Positions 23,412-31,231 of a stretch of 34,143 bases of DNA are shown one piece after another. Source of the stretch: Vibrio harveyi NBRC 15634 = ATCC 14126 = KCTC 12724 (GTDB lineage Bacteria; Pseudomonadota; Gammaproteobacteria; Enterobacterales; Vibrionaceae); the NCBI RefSeq assembly GCF_001591145.1, contig NZ_BCUF01000053.1, positions 1-34,143 on the forward strand, given 5' to 3'. Both the position numbers and the translations under genes were made by a program. Numbering within the stretch: the stretch's first letter is position 1; every line of letters starts with the position of its first letter. The notes under the pieces were generated by a model. The model did not search any database, was not told the DNA's origin, and saw only the letters and a program-made list of their open reading frames with translations.

Positions 23412-25352
23412 TTGCCAACATCGCTCAATACCAACGAACTTTCCTCCCTTCCTCTGGTTGTTGCCGGTCCAATTTTAAGAAAAGTTACCGCGACGGAAGT
23501 GAATATTTGGTTGGTGACCACGCAACCTCTCGAAGGTTTGGTTGAAATCAGCGATGCGAACACTGGTGAACAATACTATTCCAAGCCCGTATCAGCAGAA
23601 CATCTTTTGCAAGTAGGCAAACGTGCTTGGGTTTGCATGCTGACGTTACAAGGCGAATTTCCTACCCATAAAGCATTGCGTTATCAACTCCATACTCAAT
23701 CCGGTTTATTGACCGAATTGATGCCCCAATTGGTCTACGGTGAAGACACAGATTCAGTGCAAGGTGTCGAATTCCTAATCAGTGAAAAAGCCGATTATGT
23801 TCTGCATGGCTCTTGTCGTAACCCACATCATTTTAGTAAAGACACTCTGGTCCAAGCTGACGCAAAAGTTGCTAGCCAACCAATAGAAGACCGCCCTGAT
23901 ATGCTCATCATGAGCGGCGACCAAATCTATGCCGATCATGTCGCAGGTCCAATGCTGGATGCGATTGAGCAATTAGTCGAGTTGCTAGGCTTGCCTGATG
24001 AAGAGTTCGACCAAGCGCCAATTAAAAACACGCAAGAGCTGTATCAAAGCCCAGATTGTTTTTATGGCAGGGATAACATTCTGCCCCACTATGTTGACGA
24101 TGGAAGCATACTCACCAAGCTCTTCCCACATCGTGGCACACCCATTTTTAGCTCGCGCGAATGTAAAAACCACCTCATCAGCTTTGCCGAGCTTTTTGCG
24201 ATGTACTTACTCGTTTGGTCTCCAGTACCTTGGACATTAGTCAATCGTGAACGTTTATTGGATAGAAAATTCACGACCGGCGGAAAAGCTTTAGAGCCGA
24301 AATGGCAACAACATTGGCGCGATGAGAAGGTTCACATCGATGCATTTGTCGCAGGGTTAGATAAAGCTCAGCGTTTGCTAGCTCACGTACCGACCTACAT
24401 GATCTTTGATGACCATGACGTCACCGACGATTGGAACCTAACGGTTGGCTGGGAAAAAGCAGCGACTGAAAATCTCTTCTCGCGCCGAATCATCGGCAAC
24501 AGTCTGATCGCTTATTGGTTGTGCCAAGGTTGGGGTAACGCGCCAGAAAAATTCAACGCCCCGTTTATGGAGCATGCGCGCCGTTACTTTGAAGAGCTGA
24601 CTTCAGAATCTCAAGACGAGTTCATAAAGTACCTCTATCGTTTTGAAGATTGGCACTACACGATTCACACCTCACCAAAAGTGGTGGTATTGGATACACG
24701 TACTCGCCGCTGGCGTTCAGAATCACGCATGAATAAACCATCGGGTTTGATGGATTGGGAAGCCTTGATTGAGTTCCAACAAGAGCTGATGCATCAAGAC
24801 AAAGTGATCATCGTCTCTGCCGCACCCATGTTTGGTGTGAAGTTTATTGAAACATTGCAACGCATCATGACCAGTTTTGGTCAGCCGTTGCTGATTGACG
24901 CAGAAAACTGGATGGCGCATCCAGGCAGTGCGAATACCTTGATCAGTATTTTCACTCACACCAAAACCCCGACTAACTTTGTCATTCTGTCTGGTGATGT
25001 GCACTACTCTTTCGCTTATGACATCAAGTTGCGTTTCCGTCGCAATAGTCCAAATATCTATCAAATCACATGTAGTGGGATTAAGAACCAGTTCCCAGCG
25101 CAACTGCTGACAGCGTGTGATGCCATGGACCGTTTGCTTTATAGCCCCCGTTCACCGCTAAACTTCTTCACCAAACGTAAGCGTTTGAAGATTTTTAAGC
25201 GTGCGCCAAGTAACCACAATTTTTACAGATTAGTGAACCAAAGTGCAATTGGCGAGCTGAGATTGGATGAGGACGGAAAGCCAAGCAATATCAGTATTTT
25301 AACTGGTGAAGGTGATTCAATACATTTCCCGCCTACAAAGGTTGAGGAATAA
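23412..25352 (+). CDS. PhoD-like metallophosphatase, no signal peptide
   Basis: A 646-residue protein with the PhoD-type metallophosphatase core. Motifs in order are HGSCRNPHHF (near 132), MSGDQIYADHVAG (167-179), YMIFDDHDVTDDWN (329-342) and LSGDVHYSF (526-534), which supply the metal-binding Asp, His and Asn residues. The start is TTG with AAGG eight bases before it. Classical PhoD has a Tat signal; none is seen here, so this member is probably cytoplasmic or peripheral. The N-terminal 110 residues form a separate beta-rich domain. The substrate is unknown (phosphodiester or phosphomonoester). It is cotranscribed with the acidic protein just upstream. Confidence 0.85.
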   Translation: MPTSLNTNELSSLPLVVAGPILRKVTATEVNIWLVTTQPLEGLVEISDANTGEQYYSKPVSAEHLLQVGKRAWVCMLTLQGEFPTHKALRYQLHTQSGLLTELMPQLVYGEDTDSVQGVEFLISEKADYVLHGSCRNPHHFSKDTLVQADAKVASQPIEDRPDMLIMSGDQIYADHVAGPMLDAIEQLVELLGLPDEEFDQAPIKNTQELYQSPDCFYGRDNILPHYVDDGSILTKLFPHRGTPIFSSRECKNHLISFAELFAMYLLVWSPVPWTLVNRERLLDRKFTTGGKALEPKWQQHWRDEKVHIDAFVAGLDKAQRLLAHVPTYMIFDDHDVTDDWNLTVGWEKAATENLFSRRIIGNSLIAYWLCQGWGNAPEKFNAPFMEHARRYFEELTSESQDEFIKYLYRFEDWHYTIHTSPKVVVLDTRTRRWRSESRMNKPSGLMDWEALIEFQQELMHQDKVIIVSAAPMFGVKFIETLQRIMTSFGQPLLIDAENWMAHPGSANTLISIFTHTKTPTNFVILSGDVHYSFAYDIKLRFRRNSPNIYQITCSGIKNQFPAQLLTACDAMDRLLYSPRSPLNFFTKRKRLKIFKRAPSNHNFYRLVNQSAIGELRLDEDGKPSNISILTGEGDSIHFPPTKVEE

Positions 25353-25380
25353 ATCCGCTTTTTGGCGGTCAAATACTGTA

Positions 25381-25451
25381 TTGAGCAAAAATGTCATCTC
25401 AATCGTATGAGATCTTGATCAAATTCAATCAAGACCTTGAGATTTGCTCAA
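25381..25451. other. Nested 71-base hairpin before the TerB-like gene
   Basis: Three perfect inverted-repeat blocks nest inside one another: TTGAGCAAA (25381-25389) with TTTGCTCAA (25443-25451), TCTCAA (25397-25402) with TTGAGA (25437-25442), and TCTTGAT (25413-25419) with ATCAAGA (25428-25434). The left arm has two bulges of 7 and 10 bases and the right arm only CC. In total 22 base pairs can form. No T tract follows, so it is not a simple terminator. Confidence 0.6.
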
Positions 25452-25495
25452 ACCATTACCATCTTAAATAAATAGATAACAGCTTGGTGCTCAAC

Positions 25496-25936
25496 ATGTT
25501 TAATTCGCTTACTTCATTATTTAAACAACTTATAGAAGGCTCGGACCTTAGCCAATCCAACACACTGTCACCCAATATGGCGATAGCATGTTTGCTTTGT
25601 GAAGTAGCTGGTGCGGACCATCAAATCGATGAAAGAGAGCAAGCAACCAAACGCTCTTTGATCATGAAATTGCTTTCCCTAACAGAAGAAGAGACCGACA
25701 CCCTACTGAATCAGGCTCAAAACAGATCGAGTGAGTCGACTTCCCTTTATGACTTTACGTCCCAACTGCGTGAGCTTTCACAAGAAACCCGCTATGAACT
25801 GATCAAGAGTATGTGGGAAGTGGCGTACGCTGACGGTGAAATTGACCCATTGGAAGATGCCGTAATTCGCAAAACAGCGGAGCTGCTCTATGTAGACCAC
25901 AGCGATTTTATTCGAGCGAAATTGCAATCTCAGTGA
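25496..25936 (+). CDS. TerB-domain protein (tellurite-resistance-like)
   Basis: A 146-residue cytoplasmic helical protein of the TerB family, related to the N-terminal domain of DjlA. Two half-repeats each carry an acidic helix start: CEVAGADHQIDEREQ (about residues 35-49) and WEVAYADGEIDPLEDAVIR (about residues 108-126), the usual TerB metal-binding pattern. The ATG at 25496 is preferred over an in-frame GTG at 25484, but both lack a strong ribosome site. No other ter genes are near, so a direct role in tellurite resistance is not supported; stand-alone TerB proteins are common and of unknown role. A 71-base nested hairpin ends about 45 bases upstream. Confidence 0.85.
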   Translation: MFNSLTSLFKQLIEGSDLSQSNTLSPNMAIACLLCEVAGADHQIDEREQATKRSLIMKLLSLTEEETDTLLNQAQNRSSESTSLYDFTSQLRELSQETRYELIKSMWEVAYADGEIDPLEDAVIRKTAELLYVDHSDFIRAKLQSQ

Positions 25937-25973
25937 AGCCCAGTCTCCATAAACAGTAAGAACCAATAAAAAT

Positions 25974-25997
25974 ACGCGCTACATGAGCGCGTTTTTT
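25974..25997 (+). terminator. Terminator after the TerB-like gene
   Basis: ACGCGCT, loop ACATG, AGCGCGT, then a T run. It is 38 bases after the stop. Confidence 0.88.
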
Positions 25998-26140
25998 GTG
26001 TCTCTAGTCTGGATTAGACCGAATCAAACATCGTCATCTCCGCAAGAGACTAGCCAACATTGTTGTTATTTAAAACTAACTTAGTACTGGCTTATGACGA
26101 GCAGACTGAAATCCAATGAAAGATTTATGAAAACAGAAAC

Positions 26141-26671
26141 TTATAGCATGGTCAGTGCTAGTTTCGCCAAGTTGTAAGCGTCAACATAGCCCGAGTGCTG
26201 GCGACCTTCCCACTCAATGCCTTTTGCTTCTTGCGCCGCTTTATGACCAATGCGCTTATCTTTAAGACGGTTTTGGATTCGGTACAACGTCGCTAAGTTG
26301 ATGAACTCGGTAAATGGCGCGTCAATGCCCTTTTGTTGGCATTCTTCAAGCAAGATAAGATCATCGCGCCCCCATGAAGCATAGATCTTATTACGACCAC
26401 CAAAGTTCTTTAGCATCGACTTAAGCACTTCTTCTAATGGTCGACCTTGCTTTTCAATCTTACGTGGTGTGATGCCAGTTAACTCTGCACAAAACAGGGA
26501 CACTTCATCATGCTCAGGTTTCACGTAGTATTGCGCGCGCTTAACGATTTCACCTTTCGACAAATCTATTTCCGCCAAACCAACTTCAATGATCTCGCCT
26601 GTACGACCCACGCCGTTTTCATTCCAGCAGCACATTTCTAAATCGAAGCAGACGATACGGTTATGGTTCAT
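26141..26671 (-). CDS. DEDDh-family 3'-5' exonuclease
   Basis: A 176-residue soluble exonuclease of the RNase T/DnaQ fold. The acidic residues are visible as the DxE motif in CFDLEMCCW (residues 8-16), ASWGRDD (about 98-104) and the final HSGYVDAYNLA, which gives the H-x4-D of the DEDDh class. The pattern is nearest to the KapD/Eri-1 group rather than to RNase T or DnaQ. The nucleic-acid substrate (RNA or DNA) is unknown. The ribosome site is weak (AGGAA is far from the ATG). It lies downstream of the diguanylate cyclase gene on the same strand with an 82-base gap and may be cotranscribed. Confidence 0.87.
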   Translation of the reverse strand: MNHNRIVCFDLEMCCWNENGVGRTGEIIEVGLAEIDLSKGEIVKRAQYYVKPEHDEVSLFCAELTGITPRKIEKQGRPLEEVLKSMLKNFGGRNKIYASWGRDDLILLEECQQKGIDAPFTEFINLATLYRIQNRLKDKRIGHKAAQEAKGIEWEGRQHSGYVDAYNLAKLALTML

Positions 26672-26753
26672 AGTTTGTCTTGATTCCTAACGTAAATTTG
26701 AAAGCGTGAGATTCTACCGTAACGAATCTCAAAACTCGAATTTGCTCGCTGAA

Positions 26754-28295
26754 TTAATCGCCGATCGATACAGAGTTTCGACCATTTTTCTTACTTTGGT
26801 AAAGTTGCACGTCCATTTTATGGAATAAGCTCTCAGGATCTTCGTTGTTATGTACCGCAGCGCCAATGCTCAAAGAACAAATGATCGGTGTACTTTCATA
26901 TTCAAATGGCGAACTTGCGACAATACCGCGCAACTTCTCCAGATAGGCGGCTAGTTCTTCCTTATCCGTCACTCTAGATAAAATGCAGAACTCATCGCCA
27001 CCTGCTCGGTAGAAACGATCACCATCGAGCAAGTTAGCATTCACAAGCTTGGTTACGTGCAATAACGCTTCATCTCCGGCTAAATGACCGTACTTATCGT
27101 TAATCACTTTAAAGCGGTCAATATCGAAACCCACTAAAGAAAACTCAACTCCACTATTAATGTAGTGCAGTAAGTTATCGTTAAATACGCGTCGGTTAAG
27201 CAATTGGGTCAATGGATCCAACTCCGCCATGCGTTTTAGCTCAACCGTTTTGTTATCAAGCATCACCGCAAGACGTTCTTTTTCACGTGATTGAAGATTG
27301 ACGATATAGCTGATCAAGATAGCAATGACTAAACCCGCAATACCGGTCCCATAAAGGACAGAACGCTCCCACGCCGAAACGGATTCAGACAGCTTAAACT
27401 CAACACGCCATTCGCGATTTGGCAGTTGAATCGTGCGACTAATAACTTTGCCGTGCAGCTCATCCCAGTTTGAGCTTTTGAACAATAGAGGGTCGTCGTA
27501 AGCATCAAAGCCCTTGTCTTCAACTTTTACAGACATATCCAATTCCGTCGCGGTTTTGGTAATCAATTGATCAAAATAGACAGTACTGCGCACTACCCCA
27601 ACAACGACACCAAGTAGCTTGTGTTTGTCATAGCTAAATACCGGGTGGTAAACCAACAGACCACTTTTCTCTAATGACTTGTCGTATCCGTCTTGAAGTA
27701 ATCGGACTTTGTCTGAAATATTGGCTCGATCGTGGGTAATAATGTCATCTAGGATCAGTTCGAAACGCAAACGTGAAGAATAAAAGCCAAGCAAAGACAA
27801 GTTAGTTTCAGTTCTTGGATAAATATCAGTCGCTATGTATGCAGGAGCTTGGTCTTTCAAGATGTAACCAAACGTCTTCTCACCATCTTTCGGTACTGTA
27901 AAGATGTCAAAATCAGGGAAAATTTGACGAGTTTTCGCCAAATAGACGTCGAGCTCACTTGGTTCAACACGTTGCATCCATTGCAAGCCAACCAAGCTCT
28001 GTGAACTTTCGACGACTTGTTTTGCGTAGTAAGGAAATTGTGTCCAGTATGACTTATCAACGGAATGGAAAAAGTTTGCACCAGCGCCGATGAACTCAAG
28101 ATCGTTTTCTACTGCCAGTTTAAGAGATTCCGCTTGGCGATCTGCCAGGGTATCGAAAATGGTCATGGTGTAACGCTGTTGTATTTTATAAGCGACACCA
28201 ACCATGCCCGCAGTGACAATAACGACTGCAATAAAAGCTACAATAGAAGCAGAGTACCGTTTGAAAATGCTCTGTTGAGCCGTGCTATATGTCAT
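26754..28295 (-). CDS. Membrane diguanylate cyclase with CHASE sensor domain
   Basis: A 513-residue inner-membrane signalling protein. TM1 lies at about 16-36, a periplasmic CHASE-type sensor at about 60-300 (FFHSVDKSYW, LQWMQRVEPSE, YPVxRT-like IYPRTETN), TM2 at about 315-333, a short coiled linker, and a GGDEF domain from about 355. The cyclase motif is intact (AGGDEF, residues 431-436), with LDPLTQLLNRR and FDIDRFKVINDKYGH supplying metal and substrate residues, so it should make cyclic di-GMP. The inhibitory I-site position reads LDGD instead of RxxD, so feedback inhibition through that site is unlikely. The sensed ligand is unknown. Confidence 0.92.
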   Translation of the reverse strand: MTYSTAQQSIFKRYSASIVAFIAVVIVTAGMVGVAYKIQQRYTMTIFDTLADRQAESLKLAVENDLEFIGAGANFFHSVDKSYWTQFPYYAKQVVESSQSLVGLQWMQRVEPSELDVYLAKTRQIFPDFDIFTVPKDGEKTFGYILKDQAPAYIATDIYPRTETNLSLLGFYSSRLRFELILDDIITHDRANISDKVRLLQDGYDKSLEKSGLLVYHPVFSYDKHKLLGVVVGVVRSTVYFDQLITKTATELDMSVKVEDKGFDAYDDPLLFKSSNWDELHGKVISRTIQLPNREWRVEFKLSESVSAWERSVLYGTGIAGLVIAILISYIVNLQSREKERLAVMLDNKTVELKRMAELDPLTQLLNRRVFNDNLLHYINSGVEFSLVGFDIDRFKVINDKYGHLAGDEALLHVTKLVNANLLDGDRFYRAGGDEFCILSRVTDKEELAAYLEKLRGIVASSPFEYESTPIICSLSIGAAVHNNEDPESLFHKMDVQLYQSKKNGRNSVSIGD

Positions 28296-28582
28296 TTATT
28301 GTTCCACGTTTTTTGCGTGTCATGCTTCGATAATGATGGAAATACTGCGCCACATGTGGGTAAACATCAAGCAACAACGTTTGCGTCCCCATCTAATCGT
28401 TGATTTTTCATGCTAATCATGCGGTATATTCACGAATTATTACAGTCTTAAGCCTTGAATATGCTACCATCCACCATCATTTTAATGTCTAAACTTGGTG
28501 CAGGTCGCAAAGCCGATCTCTTTAGTAAACATGTGTGAGCCAATACTAAGCGCCAATAAATCAATAGAAAGAGAAAAATGTC
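28296..28582. other. Divergent intergenic region before the Hsp70 operon
   Basis: About 290 bases between two divergent units. It contains a 10-bp palindrome (CCACATGTGG at 28350-28359) and a sigma-32-like promoter at 28454-28480. The ribosome site AAAGAGAAA precedes the DUF2760-type gene. No small gene was convincing. Confidence 0.5.
28454..28480 (+). promoter_or_regulatory. Possible heat-shock (sigma-32) promoter
   Basis: CTTGAA, 13 bases, then ACCATCAT. The -35 part is a perfect match to CTTGAA and the spacing is in the usual range. The -10 part matches the core of CCCATNT at five of seven positions. It would start transcription near 28487, about 95 bases before the first gene of the Hsp70 operon. 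Confidence 0.4.
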
Positions 28583-29215
28583 ATGAACATTGATTTGAAC
28601 CTAATTCCTCAAACGTTCGATATGCTTCACGCAGGTCTAGCGGCTTCGAGCGTTTTGCTTCTTCTGATCGCAGTATCTCGTAAATCTAAAGTGATTGAGA
28701 AAGTGGTAGAAAAACCGGTCGAGAAAATCGTCGAGGTTGAGAAGCCAGTTGAGAAGATCGTTGAAGTAGAAAAAGTAGTGGAAGTTGAGAAAGTCGTAGA
28801 GCGTGTTGTAGAAGTTGAATCAAAACTTGCGACAGCGTCAACGGACTCTGCAATGCAGCTGCTTTCTATCATGCAGCAAGAAGCTCGTCTGATTGACTTC
28901 CTAAAAGAAGACCTAACGTCATTCTCTGATGAAGAAGTTGGCGCAGCTGCTCGCGTAATCCACACTGGCGGTCAGAAAGTGCTGAACGACTACGTGACGC
29001 TAGCACACGTTCGCAACGAAGACGAAGAAACTCGCATTACGGTTGAAGAAGGCTTCAACCCACAAGAAATCCGCCTAACTGGCAACGTAACAGGCAGCGC
29101 GCCATTCAACGGCACGCTAGTTCACAAAGGTTGGAAGGCAACATCAATGACGTTGCCTAAACTGGCTGAGAACTACGATGCATCTGTGATCGCTCCAGCT
29201 GAGGTTGAGCTGTAA
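28583..29215 (+). CDS. DUF2760-type membrane protein with VEK-repeat stalk
   Basis: A 210-residue protein. One N-terminal transmembrane helix (about 17-33, LAASSVLLLLIAVS) is followed by positive residues (RKSK), which suggests that the C-terminal part is cytoplasmic. Residues 36-79 form a low-complexity repeat of VEK, VEKIVEVEK and VVEVEK units that should make a stiff charged stalk. A globular domain follows (about 90-210: QEARLIDFLKEDLTSFSDEE, then VRNEDEETRITVEEGFNPQE), matching my recollection of DUF2760. Its TAA overlaps the next ATG (TAATG), so it is coupled to the first Hsp70 gene. Its role is unknown; membrane adaptor or client for the Hsp70s is inference. Confidence 0.8.
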   Translation: MNIDLNLIPQTFDMLHAGLAASSVLLLLIAVSRKSKVIEKVVEKPVEKIVEVEKPVEKIVEVEKVVEVEKVVERVVEVESKLATASTDSAMQLLSIMQQEARLIDFLKEDLTSFSDEEVGAAARVIHTGGQKVLNDYVTLAHVRNEDEETRITVEEGFNPQEIRLTGNVTGSAPFNGTLVHKGWKATSMTLPKLAENYDASVIAPAEVEL

Positions 29216-31176
29216 TGGAACACATGAACCAAGAAAACCATTCTCAAGAAGCGTCTGTTGAAACTCAACAGACGCCTAAATTCAGTGTTGGTATCGACTT
29301 AGGTACAACACACTGTGTGATGTCTTTTGTTGATACACACGATGAAGACGCTCGCGTTGAAGTAATGCCTATCCCGCAGCTTACTGCGCCAGGCACGGTA
29401 GAGACTCGTAGCCAATTAGGCTCTTTCTTATACCAACCGCACGAGCACGAAATGAACCCGCAATCACGCGTTCTTCCGTGGTCTAGCGAGCCAAAAGCTC
29501 TGGTTGGTGCTATTGCACGTAACCTAGGTTCAAAAACACCAATTCGTCTTGTTGCAAGTGCGAAATCTTGGCTTTGCCACGCTGGTGTGAACCGTCGTGA
29601 TGCATTCCTGCCAGCAGGTAGCCCAGAAGAAGTGGAAAAAGTATCCCCTCTTCGCGCGACAGAGCTTTACCTAGAACACCTAAAAGACGCTTGGAATCAC
29701 ACCAATCCAAATCACAATCTCGCCGATCAAGACGTGACTATTACGGTTCCTGCTTCTTTCGATCCTGCTGCTCGTGATCTAACAGCCGAAGCAGCACGCA
29801 ACGTTGGTTTCGTGCACCTAACGCTTCTAGAAGAGCCACAAGCTGCGCTTTACAACTGGATTGATAACAGCGACGACAAATGGCGCGACGAAGTTGAAGT
29901 TGGCGACATCGTGCTTGTGGTCGATATCGGTGGTGGTACAACCGACCTTTCTTTGGTTGAAGTAACTGAAGACGACGGCAACCTAACTCTGAACCGCATC
30001 GCGGTAGGTGAACACATCCTACTTGGCGGTGACAACATGGACCTTGCACTTGCGTACCGCTTGAAGATGAAGCTAGCGCAAGAAGGCAAAGAGTTACAGC
30101 CATGGCAAGTTCAGGCAATGACGCACGCATGTCGTGATGCGAAAGAAGCGCTATTGAACGACAGCGAACTTCAGTCAGTGCCAATCGTAGTACCAAGCCG
30201 TGGCTCTAAACTGCTTGGCGCAACTCTGAAAACAGAACTGACTCAAGAAGAAGTACAACAAACACTGGTTGACGGCTTCTTCCCTCAAGTTGCAATTACT
30301 GACCACCCTGTTCAACGTAACCGTGGTGCACTAACGCAAATGGGTCTGCCTTACGCACAAGATGCGGGCATTACTCGTCACATTGCTGCGTTCTTGTCTA
30401 AGCAAGCCAATGCTCTTTCTACTTCAGAAAATGGCGCAGAAGCAGCTCAAGATTTCAACCCATTCGCTAACATGCCTGGTATGCCAGGTGCGGATGCAGC
30501 GCAATCGGCTGACTTCATCAAGCCAACCGCAATCCTATTCAACGGTGGTGTTCTGAAATCGAAACTTCTAGCAACTCGTCTAGAAGACACGATCAACGAA
30601 TGGCTAATTGAAGCAGATGCAGAAATGGCGAAGCGCCTAACAGGTGTGGATCTAGACCTTGCGGTTGCTAGCGGTGCGGCTTACTACGGCTCTGTGCGTC
30701 GTGGTCAGGGCGTTCGTATCCGTGGTGGTATTGCTTCAGCGTACTACGTGGGTATCGAAAGTGCGATGCCAGCGATTCCGGGCATGGCGCCTCCAATGGA
30801 AGCACTTTGTGTTGCACCATTTGGTATGGAAGAAGGTTCAAGCGTTGACGTACCAAGCCAAGAGTTTGGTTTGATCATTGGTCAACCGGTTAACTTCCAA
30901 TTCTTCGGCTCAACCGTTCGTCGTGATGACCTAGCAGGTACTCACCTAGACTACTGGGCACCAGAAGAGCTTGAAGAGCTTCCAGAAATCCAAGTAACGC
31001 TGCCTGTATCTGAAGGTCGTCGTGAAGGTGAAGTGGTTCCAGTAACCCTAGCCTCTCGCGTCACAGAGCTTGGTACGCTTTACTTAGAAGCCATTGCCGC
31101 TGATAACGGTCAAAAATGGCATGTTGAGTTCGATGTGCGCGAAGACGCGAAAAGCAACTCAAACGAAGAAGAATAA
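29215..31176 (+). CDS. Divergent Hsp70-family chaperone 1
   Basis: A 653-residue DnaK-like ATPase. The nucleotide-binding domain is recognised by GIDLGTTHCVMSF (phosphate 1, residues 26-38), VVDIGGGTTDLSL (phosphate 2, 235-247) and ILFNGGVLKS (adenosine, 440-449). It is not DnaK or HscA: it has long insertions (about 402-433 is Gly/Met/Ala-rich, NPFANMPGMPGADAAQ), only a short beta-type substrate domain, no helical lid and no EEVD-like end. The C-terminus is acidic (SNSNEEE). It overlaps the upstream DUF2760-type gene by one base and is followed by a terminator-like hairpin. It probably works with the second Hsp70; clients are unknown. Confidence 0.9.
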   Translation: MEHMNQENHSQEASVETQQTPKFSVGIDLGTTHCVMSFVDTHDEDARVEVMPIPQLTAPGTVETRSQLGSFLYQPHEHEMNPQSRVLPWSSEPKALVGAIARNLGSKTPIRLVASAKSWLCHAGVNRRDAFLPAGSPEEVEKVSPLRATELYLEHLKDAWNHTNPNHNLADQDVTITVPASFDPAARDLTAEAARNVGFVHLTLLEEPQAALYNWIDNSDDKWRDEVEVGDIVLVVDIGGGTTDLSLVEVTEDDGNLTLNRIAVGEHILLGGDNMDLALAYRLKMKLAQEGKELQPWQVQAMTHACRDAKEALLNDSELQSVPIVVPSRGSKLLGATLKTELTQEEVQQTLVDGFFPQVAITDHPVQRNRGALTQMGLPYAQDAGITRHIAAFLSKQANALSTSENGAEAAQDFNPFANMPGMPGADAAQSADFIKPTAILFNGGVLKSKLLATRLEDTINEWLIEADAEMAKRLTGVDLDLAVASGAAYYGSVRRGQGVRIRGGIASAYYVGIESAMPAIPGMAPPMEALCVAPFGMEEGSSVDVPSQEFGLIIGQPVNFQFFGSTVRRDDLAGTHLDYWAPEELEELPEIQVTLPVSEGRREGEVVPVTLASRVTELGTLYLEAIAADNGQKWHVEFDVREDAKSNSNEEE

Positions 31177-31185
31177 ATAGAAATC

Positions 31186-31213
31186 AAACGGCATCCAATC
31201 GGGTGCCGTTTTT
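31186..31213 (+). terminator. Terminator-like hairpin between the two Hsp70 genes
   Basis: AAACGGCATCC, loop AATC, GGGTGCCGTTT, then T's. The 11-bp stem has one G-T pair. It lies 9 bases after the first Hsp70 stop and 18 bases before the second Hsp70 start, so it should lower but perhaps not abolish read-through. Confidence 0.8.
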
Positions 31214-31231
31214 AAATACACGAAGGTTTGT

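Noticed and set aside
26708..26730. GAGATTC/GAATCTC hairpin between the cyclase and exonuclease genes as a terminator
   Set aside because: A 7-bp AT-containing stem with a 9-base loop and no T tract on the transcribed strand.
29741..30196. 151-codon minus-strand frame inside Hsp70-1, and similar long antisense frames in hrpA and dmsA
   Set aside because: They are mirror frames of strongly coding sequence, with composition biased by the sense codons and no ribosome sites or domains.
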